This document shows positions 1 to 8,071 of a DNA stretch of 64,000 bases, piece after piece. The notes beneath the pieces were generated by a model that made no database searches, was not told where the DNA came from, and worked only from the letters and a program-made list of their open reading frames with translations. Position 1 is the stretch's first letter, and each line of letters starts with the position of its first letter. Where the stretch lies: assembly GCF_029504735.1 (NCBI RefSeq), contig NZ_JAQFIP010000002.1, forward strand, positions 310,001 through 374,000, given 5' to 3'. The position numbers were made by a program, and so were the translations under genes. The DNA is from Ereboglobus sp. PH5-10. GTDB lineage: Bacteria > Verrucomicrobiota > Verrucomicrobiia > Opitutales > Opitutaceae.

Positions 1-1
1 T

Positions 2-496
2 CAAACGGACAGCGCCGACGGCAATTCCGGGTGGATAGACATATCCGACTACGGTTTTTCCGCCACCATGGCGGTGACCCCGGCCCGCTCGGGCGGCACA
101 GGCGCCGCCACCACGGGAAAAGGCAAACTCGAGCCTTTCAACTGCAAGAAAAGAGCGGACGCCACCAGCATGAGCCTGGCGTTTCACGCCGCCGCGGGCA
201 CCATCTTCAAGCGAATCGTGGTTAATCTTTTTGCCACGCTCGACGAGGGCGGCGCAAAGCACAAGCCCCACCAATTCCTCACCGTCGTCTTGCAAGGCGC
301 GGTCATCAGCGCCTACAAGTTTTCCGGCTCGGCGGGCGATGACCTTCCCGAGGAGGAGATATCGATCACCTACGGTTCCATTGAATACAAATACAATGGT
401 TTTAGCGTGGATGAGGAAACCGGGGCCATCACTCCGGGCGGCAAAAAAAGCGTGTTCAGTTGGAGCACCATCAAAAACTCGGGAAGCAAGGCCTGA
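2..496 (+). CDS. hcp: Hcp-family T6SS tube protein, 5' truncated by window edge
   Basis: Hcp hexamers stack into the inner tube of the type VI secretion system and are expelled with the spike. The frame is open from the first codon of the window, so the true start lies upstream; the ATG at 68 falls inside the fold. Seen here are the pattern GWIDISDYGF, an SGG loop, the family-like KLEPFNCKKRADATS segment, a long middle strand region and a C-terminal SVFSWSTIKNSGSKA tail, all ordered as in Hcp proteins. About 164 residues remain. A second hcp follows 48 bp downstream. The leader between them is A/C-rich, without a clear Shine-Dalgarno sequence. Confidence 0.85.
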   Translation, partial: QTDSADGNSGWIDISDYGFSATMAVTPARSGGTGAATTGKGKLEPFNCKKRADATSMSLAFHAAAGTIFKRIVVNLFATLDEGGAKHKPHQFLTVVLQGAVISAYKFSGSAGDDLPEEEISITYGSIEYKYNGFSVDEETGAITPGGKKSVFSWSTIKNSGSKA

Positions 497-544
497 GATC
501 AATAATATCAACCAATATACAATTAAAACCAACTCTATAACATC

Positions 545-1087
545 ATGGCATTAGAAGCATATCTATACATTGAGGGCGTTCAGGGCGACTCCACGAGCGA
601 GGTGGGCAAGAGCGCCTCGGAGATCCCGGCGGGCGCGGGCCCCATCGAAATAAACTCGTTTTCACTCGACCTCAACATGCCCCTCGTTGAAAACCGCTCG
701 GGAACTGGGGCTGTCACAGTGGGACGCGCCAATTTCGAGGATTTCGAAACTGGAAAGTCGCTGGATATCTCCTCGGGCACCCTTCTTTTTTATTGCCTCT
801 CCGGAAAGCATATAAACAGGGCGGTTGTCATGGTTTATCGCGCCGCTGGCGAAGGCGACCAAGGCAAACCCACGCGTTACCTGAAAATCACATACAGCAA
901 TATCGTGATCACCGAAGTCAATATTACCGGAAGCGGCGATGAAATGCCCTCGGAAACGTTGAAGTTCAACTACGGCAAGGTTGCCTATACCTATTATAAG
1001 ACCGACGCCAGAACTGGCGCGGCCACAGGTCAGCTTGCCAACTTCTTCTGGGATCGCGTCGAAAACTCCGGCACGAAAGCCGGTTGA
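545..1087 (+). CDS. hcp: Hcp-family T6SS tube protein (second copy)
   Basis: A 180-residue Hcp-like protein starting MALEAYLYIEGVQGDST, with the Hcp pattern of an N-terminal strand, a loop with SGTGAVTVGRANFEDFE, GDEMPSETLKFNYGKVAYTY, and a tail ending FFWDRVENSGTKAG. The tail resembles that of the upstream Hcp, but the sequences diverge clearly elsewhere, so the two are ancient paralogues rather than a recent duplication. Secreted tube subunits often chaperone small effectors inside the ring; two Hcp types in one locus could carry different cargo (inference). The start ATG at 545 follows an A/C-rich leader lacking an obvious ribosome-binding site, as with several other genes of this cluster. 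Confidence 0.88.
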   Translation: MALEAYLYIEGVQGDSTSEVGKSASEIPAGAGPIEINSFSLDLNMPLVENRSGTGAVTVGRANFEDFETGKSLDISSGTLLFYCLSGKHINRAVVMVYRAAGEGDQGKPTRYLKITYSNIVITEVNITGSGDEMPSETLKFNYGKVAYTYYKTDARTGAATGQLANFFWDRVENSGTKAG

Positions 1088-1116
1088 TCGTTGTGATAGC
1101 CAGCATATCGCACAGC

Positions 1117-1143
1117 GCAGCGCAGGAGCCCGCCCTGCGCTGC
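1117..1143 (+). terminator. Hairpin between hcp and tagJ
   Basis: A perfect 10-bp stem (1117-1126 with 1134-1143, 7-nt loop) lies 30 bp after the hcp stop. No T-run follows, so it is more likely a processing or attenuation hairpin that separates highly expressed hcp mRNA from the rest than a strong intrinsic terminator. Confidence 0.45.
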
Positions 1144-1215
1144 CTTGCGGGCTTTGCACGACGCGGGTTTCATATCCGTTTGCCGTAATTTCCCTCCACC
1201 CTCCGCTTTTCCATC

Positions 1216-2025
1216 ATGTCCGATCCCGCCGACCACCTCAAGCAAGCCGACCTCGACGCCACGCTCGCGGCCGCCAACGCCGCCGTCCGCGCCAACCCCG
1301 CCGACCCGAAGGCCCGCGCATTCCTCTACCAGCTCAACTGCGTGCTCGGCCGCTGGGAAAAGGCGCTCGACCAGCTCGCCATCTACGCCGGCCTCATCCC
1401 CGACGACCCCGACGCGCGCGTCACCACGCGCCTCCACCAAATGGCAATCCAGTGCGAGGTTTTCCGCGCCGAAGTTTTCGCCGGCAAACGCACCCCGCTC
1501 ATCCTCGGCGAACCCGACCAATGGCTCGCGCCCCTCATGCAGGCCAACCAGCTCCTCGCACAAGGCAAGCCCGAGGCCGCCGCCGCGCTCCGCGACCAGG
1601 CCTTCGACGCCGCCCCCGCCACCTCGGGCAAGATCGACGGCAAACCCTTCGAGTGGATCGCCGACGCCGACACCCGCCTCGGCCCCGTTATCGAGCTGCA
1701 CATGGAGGGCAAATACTACTGGGTGCCCATGAGCCGCATCAAACGCATCGCGCTCGAAGCGCCGGGCAACCTCATCGACCTCGTCTTCGCGCCCGCGCAA
1801 TTCGTCTGGAGCAACGGAGGCGAAGGCGCCGGCTTCATCCCCGTGCGCTACGCTCCCGTCGGCGCCCCCGACTCCGCGCCCGACTCCAAGTGCGCGCTCT
1901 CCCGTCTCACACAATGGACCGACCTCCCGGGCAACTTCACCGTCGGTTCCGGCCAGCGCATGTTCGCCACCGACGAAACCGAGCACCCCATCCTCGACCT
2001 CCGCATCATCGACCTGGAAACATAA
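1216..2025 (+). CDS. tagJ: T6SS accessory protein TagJ (ImpE family)
   Basis: A 269-residue ImpE/TagJ protein. TagJ is a cytoplasmic accessory factor that in Pseudomonas binds the sheath protein TssB and helps ClpV-dependent sheath recycling (established knowledge). The N-terminal half is TPR-like: repeated Ala/Leu helices with ANPADPKARAFLYQLNCVLG, WEKALDQL and DPDARV. The second half has the ImpE signature FEWIADADTRLGPVIELHMEG and YYWVPMSRIKRIALEAP, and ends near HPILDLRIIDLE. Length is normal for the family. The start ATG at 1216 precedes MSDPADHLK. It sits before tssE, consistent with a baseplate/sheath operon. Confidence 0.88.
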   Translation: MSDPADHLKQADLDATLAAANAAVRANPADPKARAFLYQLNCVLGRWEKALDQLAIYAGLIPDDPDARVTTRLHQMAIQCEVFRAEVFAGKRTPLILGEPDQWLAPLMQANQLLAQGKPEAAAALRDQAFDAAPATSGKIDGKPFEWIADADTRLGPVIELHMEGKYYWVPMSRIKRIALEAPGNLIDLVFAPAQFVWSNGGEGAGFIPVRYAPVGAPDSAPDSKCALSRLTQWTDLPGNFTVGSGQRMFATDETEHPILDLRIIDLET

Positions 2026-2029
2026 AAAC

Positions 2030-2139
2030 ATTTTCGATTTTCGATTCTCGATTTTCGATTGGGAGCTTCCGCTCCATTTCCGACCTCGAGATCGCGCGGT
2101 AGCGCGCAATCGAAAATCGAGAATCGAAAATCGAAAATT
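2030..2139. repeat. Palindromic intergenic element, copy A
   Basis: Two perfect 31-bp inverted arms (2030-2060 and 2109-2139), built from repeats of the word attttcgatt. They flank a 48-bp centre that holds a GGGAGC...GCTCC hairpin and a GCGCGGTAGCGCGC palindrome. It fills the whole tagJ-tssE gap. A near-identical copy lies at 16884-16992. It could form a cruciform in DNA or a long hairpin in mRNA. Confidence 0.85.
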
Positions 2140-2150
2140 AAATTTCCTCC

Positions 2151-2666
2151 GTGCCGCCCGACGACCAACACTTCAAACGCATCCACCCGTGCCTCCTTGA
2201 CCGCCTGCTTGACGACAATTCCGCAAGCAAGGTCGAGGGACGCAACGCGCGTGTCATTTCCTCGCAAGCCTACCGCGAGGGCGTCCTGCGCGACCTCACC
2301 TGGCTCTTCAGCACCAGCGCGCACCTCCCCGTCGAGGGATCGCGCCCCGGAACCGAGTTTCGCATCGGCGATTTCCCCGAAGTCGAGCGCTCCGTTTTTA
2401 ATTTCGGCATCCGCCACCTCTTCGGCCTGACCGCCCCCGACATGGGCGCGCTTGAGGATTCCCTCTACGACGCCATCTGCGTCTTCGAGCCGCGCATCAT
2501 AAAAAGCACCCTCTCCGTCCGCGCCACCATGCTGAACCAGCTCGTCAGCTTCGAAATCCGCGGCGACCTCTGGGCCAACCCCATCCCCGAAAAACTCTTC
2601 ATCAAAACCCAGGTCGACATCGAAGCCGGCGCCGGCCAGGCCATCAGCAGCTTTAGCGCGCGCTGA
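2151..2666 (+). CDS. tssE: T6SS baseplate protein TssE (gp25-like)
   Basis: A 171-residue gp25/TssE family protein, a T6SS baseplate wedge component that links the sheath to TssF/TssG. The family-like core is the segment containing LTWLFSTSAHLP, then EVERSVFNFGIRHLFGLTA and LEDSLYDAICVFEPRI, followed by the strand region ending PEKLFIKTQVDIEAG. The start is GTG at 2151, giving MPPDDQHFKRIHPCLLDRL, just 11 bp beyond a palindromic element; no other start fits without losing the conserved PCLLDRLLDD opening. Gene order tssE-tssF-tssG is standard, although here a peptidoglycan-binding protein separates tssF and tssG. Confidence 0.9.
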   Translation: MPPDDQHFKRIHPCLLDRLLDDNSASKVEGRNARVISSQAYREGVLRDLTWLFSTSAHLPVEGSRPGTEFRIGDFPEVERSVFNFGIRHLFGLTAPDMGALEDSLYDAICVFEPRIIKSTLSVRATMLNQLVSFEIRGDLWANPIPEKLFIKTQVDIEAGAGQAISSFSAR

Positions 2667-2673
2667 CGCGCGC

Positions 2674-2806
2674 TAATGAAAAATGCATAATGAATAATGT
2701 ATAATGAAAAACCCTCCGCCCTATTAAACTTAATCTTAAAAACTAGCTCCCAACGGCGCGGCAGCGCCCCATTACACATTATTCATTTTTAATTATAAAT
2801 TAGACC
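2674..2806. repeat. Palindromic intergenic element, AT-armed copy
   Basis: Fills the tssE-tssF gap. The arms consist of aataatgt/cattattc words: 2684-2705 pairs imperfectly with about 2772-2795. They surround a GC-rich hairpin (ggcgcggcagcgcc, about 2754-2767). The layout matches the element at 2030-2139, but the arm sequence is different. Confidence 0.6.
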
Positions 2807-2818
2807 GAAGGTCGAAAC

Positions 2819-4699
2819 ATGGACAAACGCTTCCTCGATTATTATAACAACGAACTCCGCCACCTCCGCGTGTCGGCGGCCGAGTTTGCGCAGGAGTTCC
2901 CCAAGATCGCCGGACGCCTCGCGCTCGACACCGCCGGCGCCGACACCTGCCCCGACCCCTACGTCGAACGCCTCCTCGAAGGCTTCGCCTACCTCGCCGC
3001 CCGCGTCCACCTCAAGCTCGACGCCGAGTTCCCCCGCTTCACCCAGTCGCTCCTCGAAACAATCTACCCGCACTTCCTCACCCCCATCCCCTCGATGGCC
3101 ATCGTCCGCTTCGCCGCCGACGAAAAGGAGGCCAACCTCGCCAAGGGCGCCGTCATCCCACGCGGCTCCATCCTGAAAAGCATCCTCGGCAAAGGCGACC
3201 GCACCCCCTGCACCTTCCGCACCGCGCACGACGTCAACCTCCTCCCCGTCCGCATCGAGGAAGTCCGTTACTACACCCGCGACGTCGCCGCCCTCAACCT
3301 CCCCCGCAACCTCGGCGCCAAGGCCGCCATCCGCATCCGCATCAAGGCCACCGCCGGACTCACCTTTAACAAAATCGCGCTCAACGAACTCGTCCTCCAC
3401 CTCACCGGCGCGAGCGACCTCCCCGCCTCCATCTTCGAGCAAATCATCGCCCACCAGCTCGGCGTCGTTGTCCAGTCCCCCGCCCGTCGAGGCAAAATCG
3501 TCTCCATCTCCGGCCCCGAGCACGTCACCCGCGTCGGCCTCGAGGAAAACGAGGCGCTCCTGCCCCCCAGCCCGCGCTCCTTCGAGGGCTACCGCCTCCT
3601 CCGCGAATACTTCGCGTTCCCCCAGCGCTTCCTCTTTTTCAAAGTCGGCAACCTCTCTGAAAACCTCGCCGCCGAGTGCGCCATCGACACGCAACTCGAC
3701 ATCGTCATCCCCCTCGCGCAACAGGAACCCCGCCTCGAAAACCGCATCGACGCCTCCAACTTCGCCCTCCACTGCGCCCCCGTCATCAACCTCTTCCCCA
3801 AGTCGCTCGACCGCATCCAACTCTCCGAATGGCTCTCCGAGTTCCACGTCGTCCCCGACCGCAACCGCCCCCTCGATTTTGAAATCTTTCAAATCGACTC
3901 CGTGCGCGGCCTCGGCGAAACCGCCGACGAACAACAAACCTTCAACCCCTTCTATATGGCGAAGGACACCGACCTCACCTCCGCCGCCTACTACACAAGC
4001 ATCCGCCAGCCCCGCATCCTCACCGCCCGCGAAAAACAATTCGGCAAAAAAAGCGACTACACCGGCACCGAAGTCTTCATCTCACTCGTCGATGCCAACG
4101 CCGCCCCCTACCGCGCCGACCTCCGCCAGCTCGCCATCCAGGCCCTCTGCACCAACCGCCACCTCCCCATCCAAATGGCCATCGGCGTCACCACCGCCGA
4201 TTTCACTATGGAAACCAGCGCGCCCATCACCGGCATCCGCTGCATCGCCGGCCCCACCGAGCCGCACCCCTCCATGGCCGAGGGCCGCTTCACCTGGCGC
4301 CTCATCAGCCACCTCTCGCTCAACTACACCTCGCTCGTCAACTCCGCCGACGGACGCAACTCCACCGCCCTCCGCGACATCCTCAAACTCTACATCGAGG
4401 ACGACAACCGCGAGCTCGCCCGCCAAATCGAAGGCCTCACCGCCGTGCAAGCCCGCCCCGTGATCCGCCGCTCGCCCACGCCCGGCCCGATCACCTTCGG
4501 CCGCGGCCTCGAAGTCACGCTCACCTTCGACGAACCCGCCTTCGAAGGCACCGGCGTGTTCCTCCTCGCGAGCGTCCTAGAGCAATTCCTCACCAAATAC
4601 GCCACCATAAACTCCTTCACCGAAACCGTGATCCGCACCGAACAACGAGGCGAAATTGCCCGATGGAAACCCACGGCGGGAAAACGCGCGGTGCTCTAG
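2819..4699 (+). CDS. tssF: T6SS baseplate protein TssF
   Basis: A 626-residue VasA/ImpG-family baseplate protein; two TssF and one TssG form each wedge with TssE (established). The N-terminus is diagnostic: MDKRFLDYYNNELRHLR, EFAQEFPKIAGRL, CPDPYVERLLEGFAYLAARV and ETIYPHFLTPIPSMAIV, all characteristic of TssF. The C-terminal region has GRGLEVTLTFDEPAFEGTG and LEQFLTKYATINSFTETV, again family-like. Full length, with ATG at 2819. It follows an AT-armed palindromic element and precedes the peptidoglycan-binding-domain gene at 4754. Confidence 0.95.
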   Translation: MDKRFLDYYNNELRHLRVSAAEFAQEFPKIAGRLALDTAGADTCPDPYVERLLEGFAYLAARVHLKLDAEFPRFTQSLLETIYPHFLTPIPSMAIVRFAADEKEANLAKGAVIPRGSILKSILGKGDRTPCTFRTAHDVNLLPVRIEEVRYYTRDVAALNLPRNLGAKAAIRIRIKATAGLTFNKIALNELVLHLTGASDLPASIFEQIIAHQLGVVVQSPARRGKIVSISGPEHVTRVGLEENEALLPPSPRSFEGYRLLREYFAFPQRFLFFKVGNLSENLAAECAIDTQLDIVIPLAQQEPRLENRIDASNFALHCAPVINLFPKSLDRIQLSEWLSEFHVVPDRNRPLDFEIFQIDSVRGLGETADEQQTFNPFYMAKDTDLTSAAYYTSIRQPRILTAREKQFGKKSDYTGTEVFISLVDANAAPYRADLRQLAIQALCTNRHLPIQMAIGVTTADFTMETSAPITGIRCIAGPTEPHPSMAEGRFTWRLISHLSLNYTSLVNSADGRNSTALRDILKLYIEDDNRELARQIEGLTAVQARPVIRRSPTPGPITFGRGLEVTLTFDEPAFEGTGVFLLASVLEQFLTKYATINSFTETVIRTEQRGEIARWKPTAGKRAVL

Positions 4700-4753
4700 G
4701 CGAAAAACCAGCGACAGCAGCCAGCACAACAACCCAAACCCAATAATACCATC

Positions 4754-5641
4754 ATGGCAAAAATACTAAAAAAAGGCGTCAACAACGACTACGTCACGAT
4801 CCTCCAGGAAATACTCAACGAAAAGTGCAAGGCCAACCCCAAACTCAAACCCGATGGAGACTTTGGCCAGGCAACCGAAAAAGCGGTCGCGGCCTTTCAG
4901 TCGAAATACAAAATCAAAGGCGACAAGAAAGGCACGGTTGGCCCTGAGACGGCGGCAAAACTGCTTGAAATCACGAGCAAGGCCAAAAAACTCGCCGTCT
5001 ATTGCGGTGTGGTTGCGGAGGAAAAAGCCGAGGAAAAAAAGGAGGCCAAACCGGAAAAAATGGAGCCGCTTTGGGACTTGGCTGTCCGGCACGATGTTAT
5101 CGCTAACATGCTGCAAATCACAAAAAGAAAAGGCACCGGGATCTGGAGCAATTTGTTCAATGACGGGAAAAAAGCCACGATATGCCACAATTGGCTCAAT
5201 GGCTATGGCAAGGGCTATGCGGACTACGGCAGAAAGCAAAGCTGGAAGAAATGGGCCATCTTTACCAAAGGGCAAATCCACCCGAATTATGCCAAGGACA
5301 TCGCCGAGTATCTTGCCCCGCTGTGGCCGCTTTACGAGCTGGATGCGAAGTTTGCCCACTGCATCCCCTCCGCGCTGGTGACTGCGCTGCCCGTCAACGT
5401 TGACCTGAAAACGAAAGACGTGGAGTCCGCGATCAAAAGAAGCGGCGCCATCAGGGTTCTGCTCTTCGCATCCCTGAGCAATGCCGGCACGAAACACATG
5501 CACAACCTAAGCGGAGCTTCCGGGCAGGCGATAGCCAAGCACACAGCCGAATATTTCTACAAACACTGCAAGGACGCCGTCAAAACCCTGCTCACGGAAT
5601 CAGGAAGAAAAGACCTGCTCAAAAAAGCGGGCCTTGCATAA
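4754..5641 (+). CDS. Peptidoglycan-binding-domain protein in the T6SS baseplate operon
   Basis: A 295-residue protein with an N-terminal PG_binding_1-type domain (about residues 5-75: LKKGVNNDYVTILQEIL, then PDGDFGQATEKAVAAFQ and GTVGPETAAKLLE). A Lys/Glu linker follows (about residues 95-110), then a C-terminal domain of about 185 residues that I do not recognise, containing HNWLNGYGKGYADYGRKQSW and AKFAHCIPSALVTALPV. There is no signal peptide or membrane segment, so any contact with peptidoglycan would need T6SS delivery or a periplasmic leak. It lies between tssF and tssG, which favours a T6SS role: an effector with a cell-wall-docking domain or a structural accessory (inference). No catalytic motif is obvious. 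Confidence 0.75.
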   Translation: MAKILKKGVNNDYVTILQEILNEKCKANPKLKPDGDFGQATEKAVAAFQSKYKIKGDKKGTVGPETAAKLLEITSKAKKLAVYCGVVAEEKAEEKKEAKPEKMEPLWDLAVRHDVIANMLQITKRKGTGIWSNLFNDGKKATICHNWLNGYGKGYADYGRKQSWKKWAIFTKGQIHPNYAKDIAEYLAPLWPLYELDAKFAHCIPSALVTALPVNVDLKTKDVESAIKRSGAIRVLLFASLSNAGTKHMHNLSGASGQAIAKHTAEYFYKHCKDAVKTLLTESGRKDLLKKAGLA

Positions 5642-5737
5642 CACCCTCCGCCTGGCACGGCGGCGATTTTGAGCCCCGCCAAAATCGCCGCCATCCGTCC
5701 CATCCGTCCCACCGGTTCCACATAGTCCCATTCCGCA

Positions 5738-6748
5738 ATGTCCGAGCAAACACCAGCCTCCCCCGAGTCCTCCATCACCTCCATGGACTTCTACCGCGCG
5801 GTCCGCATGCTCGACGCCGCGCACCCCGACCTCCCGCGCACCGGCGAAGCCTACACCCCCGCGCAAGAAGCCATCCGCTTTGGCCAGAAACCCGAACTCG
5901 TCTTTGCCCGCACCCCCATCGAGTCATTCTCCCCCGCGACCGAAACCGCCCCGCCGCGCCTCTACGTAAACTTCCTCGGCCTCTTCGGCCCCAACGGCCC
6001 CCTGCCCCTCCACCTCACCGAACACGCCCGCAGCCGCGACCGCCACCACGGCGACCGCACCTTCGCCGCCTTCTGCGACATCTTCCACCACCGCATGATC
6101 GCGCTCTTCTACCGCGCATGGATGGTGAACCAACTCTCCGCCGACCTCGACCGCCCCGACCGGCAAACCTTCTCCCACTACATCGGCGCCATGTTTGGCG
6201 CGGCGGACGACGCCTCCGCGCCCACCGAAAACGACAGCATCCCCCTCAACGCCAAACTCTACTACACCGGACGCCTCTCCTGCCCCACGCGCAACATCGA
6301 AAGCCTTGAGTCCATAATCTCCGAGTTCTTCAGCGTCCCCGCGACCATCGAAACCCTAGTCGGCCGCTGGATACCGCTGCCCGAGGACTGCTACTGCGGC
6401 CTCGGCGGACGCACCACCGATTCCACGCTCGGCCAGAACGCAATCATCGGCACCCGCGTCTGGGACACCCAGCTCAGCTTCCGCGTGAACCTCGGCCCCA
6501 TGCGCTACGCCGATTACAAGCGCCTCCTGCCCCGCGGCGAATCCTTCCGCCGCCTCCGCGACTGGATATTAAACTATGCCGGAGCCGAACTCTATTGGGA
6601 CGCCCGCCTCGTCATCCGCGCCGACGAAATCCCCATGCTCCGCCTCGGTGGCGCGGACGGCGGCCAGCAACTCGGCTGGACCACCTGGCTCCACTCCAAC
6701 CCGCCCACCCGCAACCACGGCGACCTCCTAGTCACGCCAAAAACCTGA
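5738..6748 (+). CDS. tssG: T6SS baseplate protein TssG
   Basis: A 336-residue VasB/ImpH-family protein and partner of TssF in the T6SS baseplate. Family hallmarks visible: DFYRAVRMLDAAHPDLPRTG, EAIRFGQKPELVFA, LYVNFLGLFGPNGPLPLHLTE (split across about residues 74-94), HDR-like ERDRHHGDRTF context, FCDIFHHRMIALFYRAW, and a C-terminal LGRWIPLPE-like patch followed by RVWDTQLSFRVNLGPM. Start ATG at 5738. Normal length. Downstream lie a 160-bp gap with a palindromic GATTACA...TGTAATC element and then the first gene of the paralogous Trp-signature array. Confidence 0.93.
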   Translation: MSEQTPASPESSITSMDFYRAVRMLDAAHPDLPRTGEAYTPAQEAIRFGQKPELVFARTPIESFSPATETAPPRLYVNFLGLFGPNGPLPLHLTEHARSRDRHHGDRTFAAFCDIFHHRMIALFYRAWMVNQLSADLDRPDRQTFSHYIGAMFGAADDASAPTENDSIPLNAKLYYTGRLSCPTRNIESLESIISEFFSVPATIETLVGRWIPLPEDCYCGLGGRTTDSTLGQNAIIGTRVWDTQLSFRVNLGPMRYADYKRLLPRGESFRRLRDWILNYAGAELYWDARLVIRADEIPMLRLGGADGGQQLGWTTWLHSNPPTRNHGDLLVTPKT

Positions 6749-6764
6749 CGGCCCTCGCCCTGTG

Positions 6765-6796
6765 GATTACAAACAAAACCGCCCATTGTAATCACA
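6765..6796. promoter_or_regulatory. Inverted GATTACA/TGTAATC element upstream of the paralogue array
   Basis: GATTACA (6765-6771) and TGTAATC (6787-6793) form a 7-bp inverted repeat with a 15-bp spacer, followed by acaata. The same layout (cattacaa...ttataatca) occurs twice in tandem upstream of the paralogue at 19444. Recurrence at the head of two sub-clusters suggests an operator or promoter element; the bound factor is unknown. Confidence 0.45.
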
Positions 6797-6909
6797 ATAT
6801 ATTTCCGCTCCGCCCCGCGCCCGGCATTCTTCCCCTTGAAAACCACGCGAGACACCCTCCGAAAAAACAAGCCTCGCATAACACAACATTAACAAAAAAC
6901 ACCACCACA

Positions 6910-7776
6910 ATGCCGCAATTCAAACAACCGCCAGCCCCGCCCAGTATTGACGTAAACTCATGGAATAAAAAACGTGAGCTTCTCTCTAAGAAAAAACCAT
7001 CGGGCGTTACCGAGGCCATCAAAAGCTTTCAAGACGCGTATAAAAAAGCGGACTGGACCGCCTATAAAAAAATATCCGGTTACGTAATCAAAGCTGACGG
7101 ACTCGCCGGCAACGCCGGCCCCTCCGTGATCAAGGAATTTAACATGCTGAGGCAAACGGTGGCCGCCCAAAAAGCCTCCGTCGAAAGCGGCCCCATGTCC
7201 AAACTATACAAGGCCGCCATCAGCCTCCACAAAACGGCAAAGGAAGCCTCCAAAATGTTTGCCGACGCCAAATACCCGAAAGCCTCCAAGGCCGCCGCCG
7301 AAATCGCCGTCGACGCCCTCTTCTTCTCGGGGGAAATCAAGCCCGATGTCATGGTGAAATTCTGGGACGACCTTCTCAAGGAATCCATCACCGAGCTGAA
7401 CGGCAAAATAGCATACGCCCTCACCATAAAAATAGGCTCCTGCGCCGACAAAAACATCGCGTTTCTAGCCAACATCGGCAAGCAGCTCAAAACCGATAAA
7501 AAGGGAGCCGTCGAAGCCTTCAACAAGGCATCGGATGATAACATCGCCCGTCGCACTCTCGTCCAAGTATGCGCTCGCATCACCATGGCCGAACTCTTCA
7601 ACATCTCCTCATACCCTCTGGCGAAAGCCAAAAAAATTCAGCAAGACCTGAGCCCCTGGGCAATGAGCCACAAGAAAGTCACCGAAGACACACTCTCGGA
7701 AACGCTCTTCCTTGTGGTTTCCCTCCTCAAAGACGCCAAGACACTCCCTGACGACGTCGGCCCGATAAAACTGTGA
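6910..7776 (+). CDS. Trp-signature paralogue 1, T6SS-linked helical protein
   Basis: A 288-residue protein of unknown function, the first of nine cluster paralogues. The N-terminus is Pro-rich (MPQFKQPPAPPSID), then Trp18, a basic stretch (KKRELLSKKK) and a helix ending in the second Trp (QDAYKKADW, Trp49). The rest is Lys/Ala-rich, predicted alpha-helical, with no signal peptide or membrane span. I chose ATG 6910 over an upstream in-frame start at 6595 because the latter runs through tssG and because 6910 gives the shared N-terminal signature. The leader is A/C-rich (aacaccaccacaATG) without a Shine-Dalgarno sequence. Candidate T6SS effector, cargo or structural accessory (inference). Confidence 0.75.
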   Translation: MPQFKQPPAPPSIDVNSWNKKRELLSKKKPSGVTEAIKSFQDAYKKADWTAYKKISGYVIKADGLAGNAGPSVIKEFNMLRQTVAAQKASVESGPMSKLYKAAISLHKTAKEASKMFADAKYPKASKAAAEIAVDALFFSGEIKPDVMVKFWDDLLKESITELNGKIAYALTIKIGSCADKNIAFLANIGKQLKTDKKGAVEAFNKASDDNIARRTLVQVCARITMAELFNISSYPLAKAKKIQQDLSPWAMSHKKVTEDTLSETLFLVVSLLKDAKTLPDDVGPIKL

Positions 7777-8071
7777 CGATGACACCACAACGCCGCGCCC
7801 AATTCTAAGCACGCGCCCTCCGCCTTATATCCCCCAATAATACATGACCGCGGATTACACGAATAAACACAGTGGGGGGGCGTCGCTTGCGACGCCCGGT
7901 TTGTCATCGGGGATAATCCGTGTAATCCGTGGTCAAAATAAAAACTCGAAACTTCGGTTGCGGCTGCGCCGCGCCAAGTAATCCGCGGCCAAAATATTAT
8001 CCCCCATAGCCACTAATTAAACAACATCGGCTCCAGCCCCCTCAAAAACAATCAACAAAAACTGCACCACC
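7777..8071. repeat. Gap of 295 bp holding a palindromic element (arms 7845-7935)
   Basis: No gene seen. Arms tgaccgcggattacacga (7845-7862) and atccgtgtaatccgtggtca (7916-7935) are near-perfect inverted repeats. Between them a short hairpin cgtcgcttgcgacg (7881-7894) follows a G-run. A second GC hairpin lies at about 7955-7975, and a further partial arm (taatccgcggccaaaa) at about 7979-7994. The layout is that of the other palindromic elements in this window. The last 70 bp are the A/C-rich leader of the next gene. Confidence 0.7.

Noticed and set aside
4754-5641. Calling the peptidoglycan-binding protein a muramidase or amidase
   Set aside because: No catalytic motif of those families was found in the C-terminal domain.
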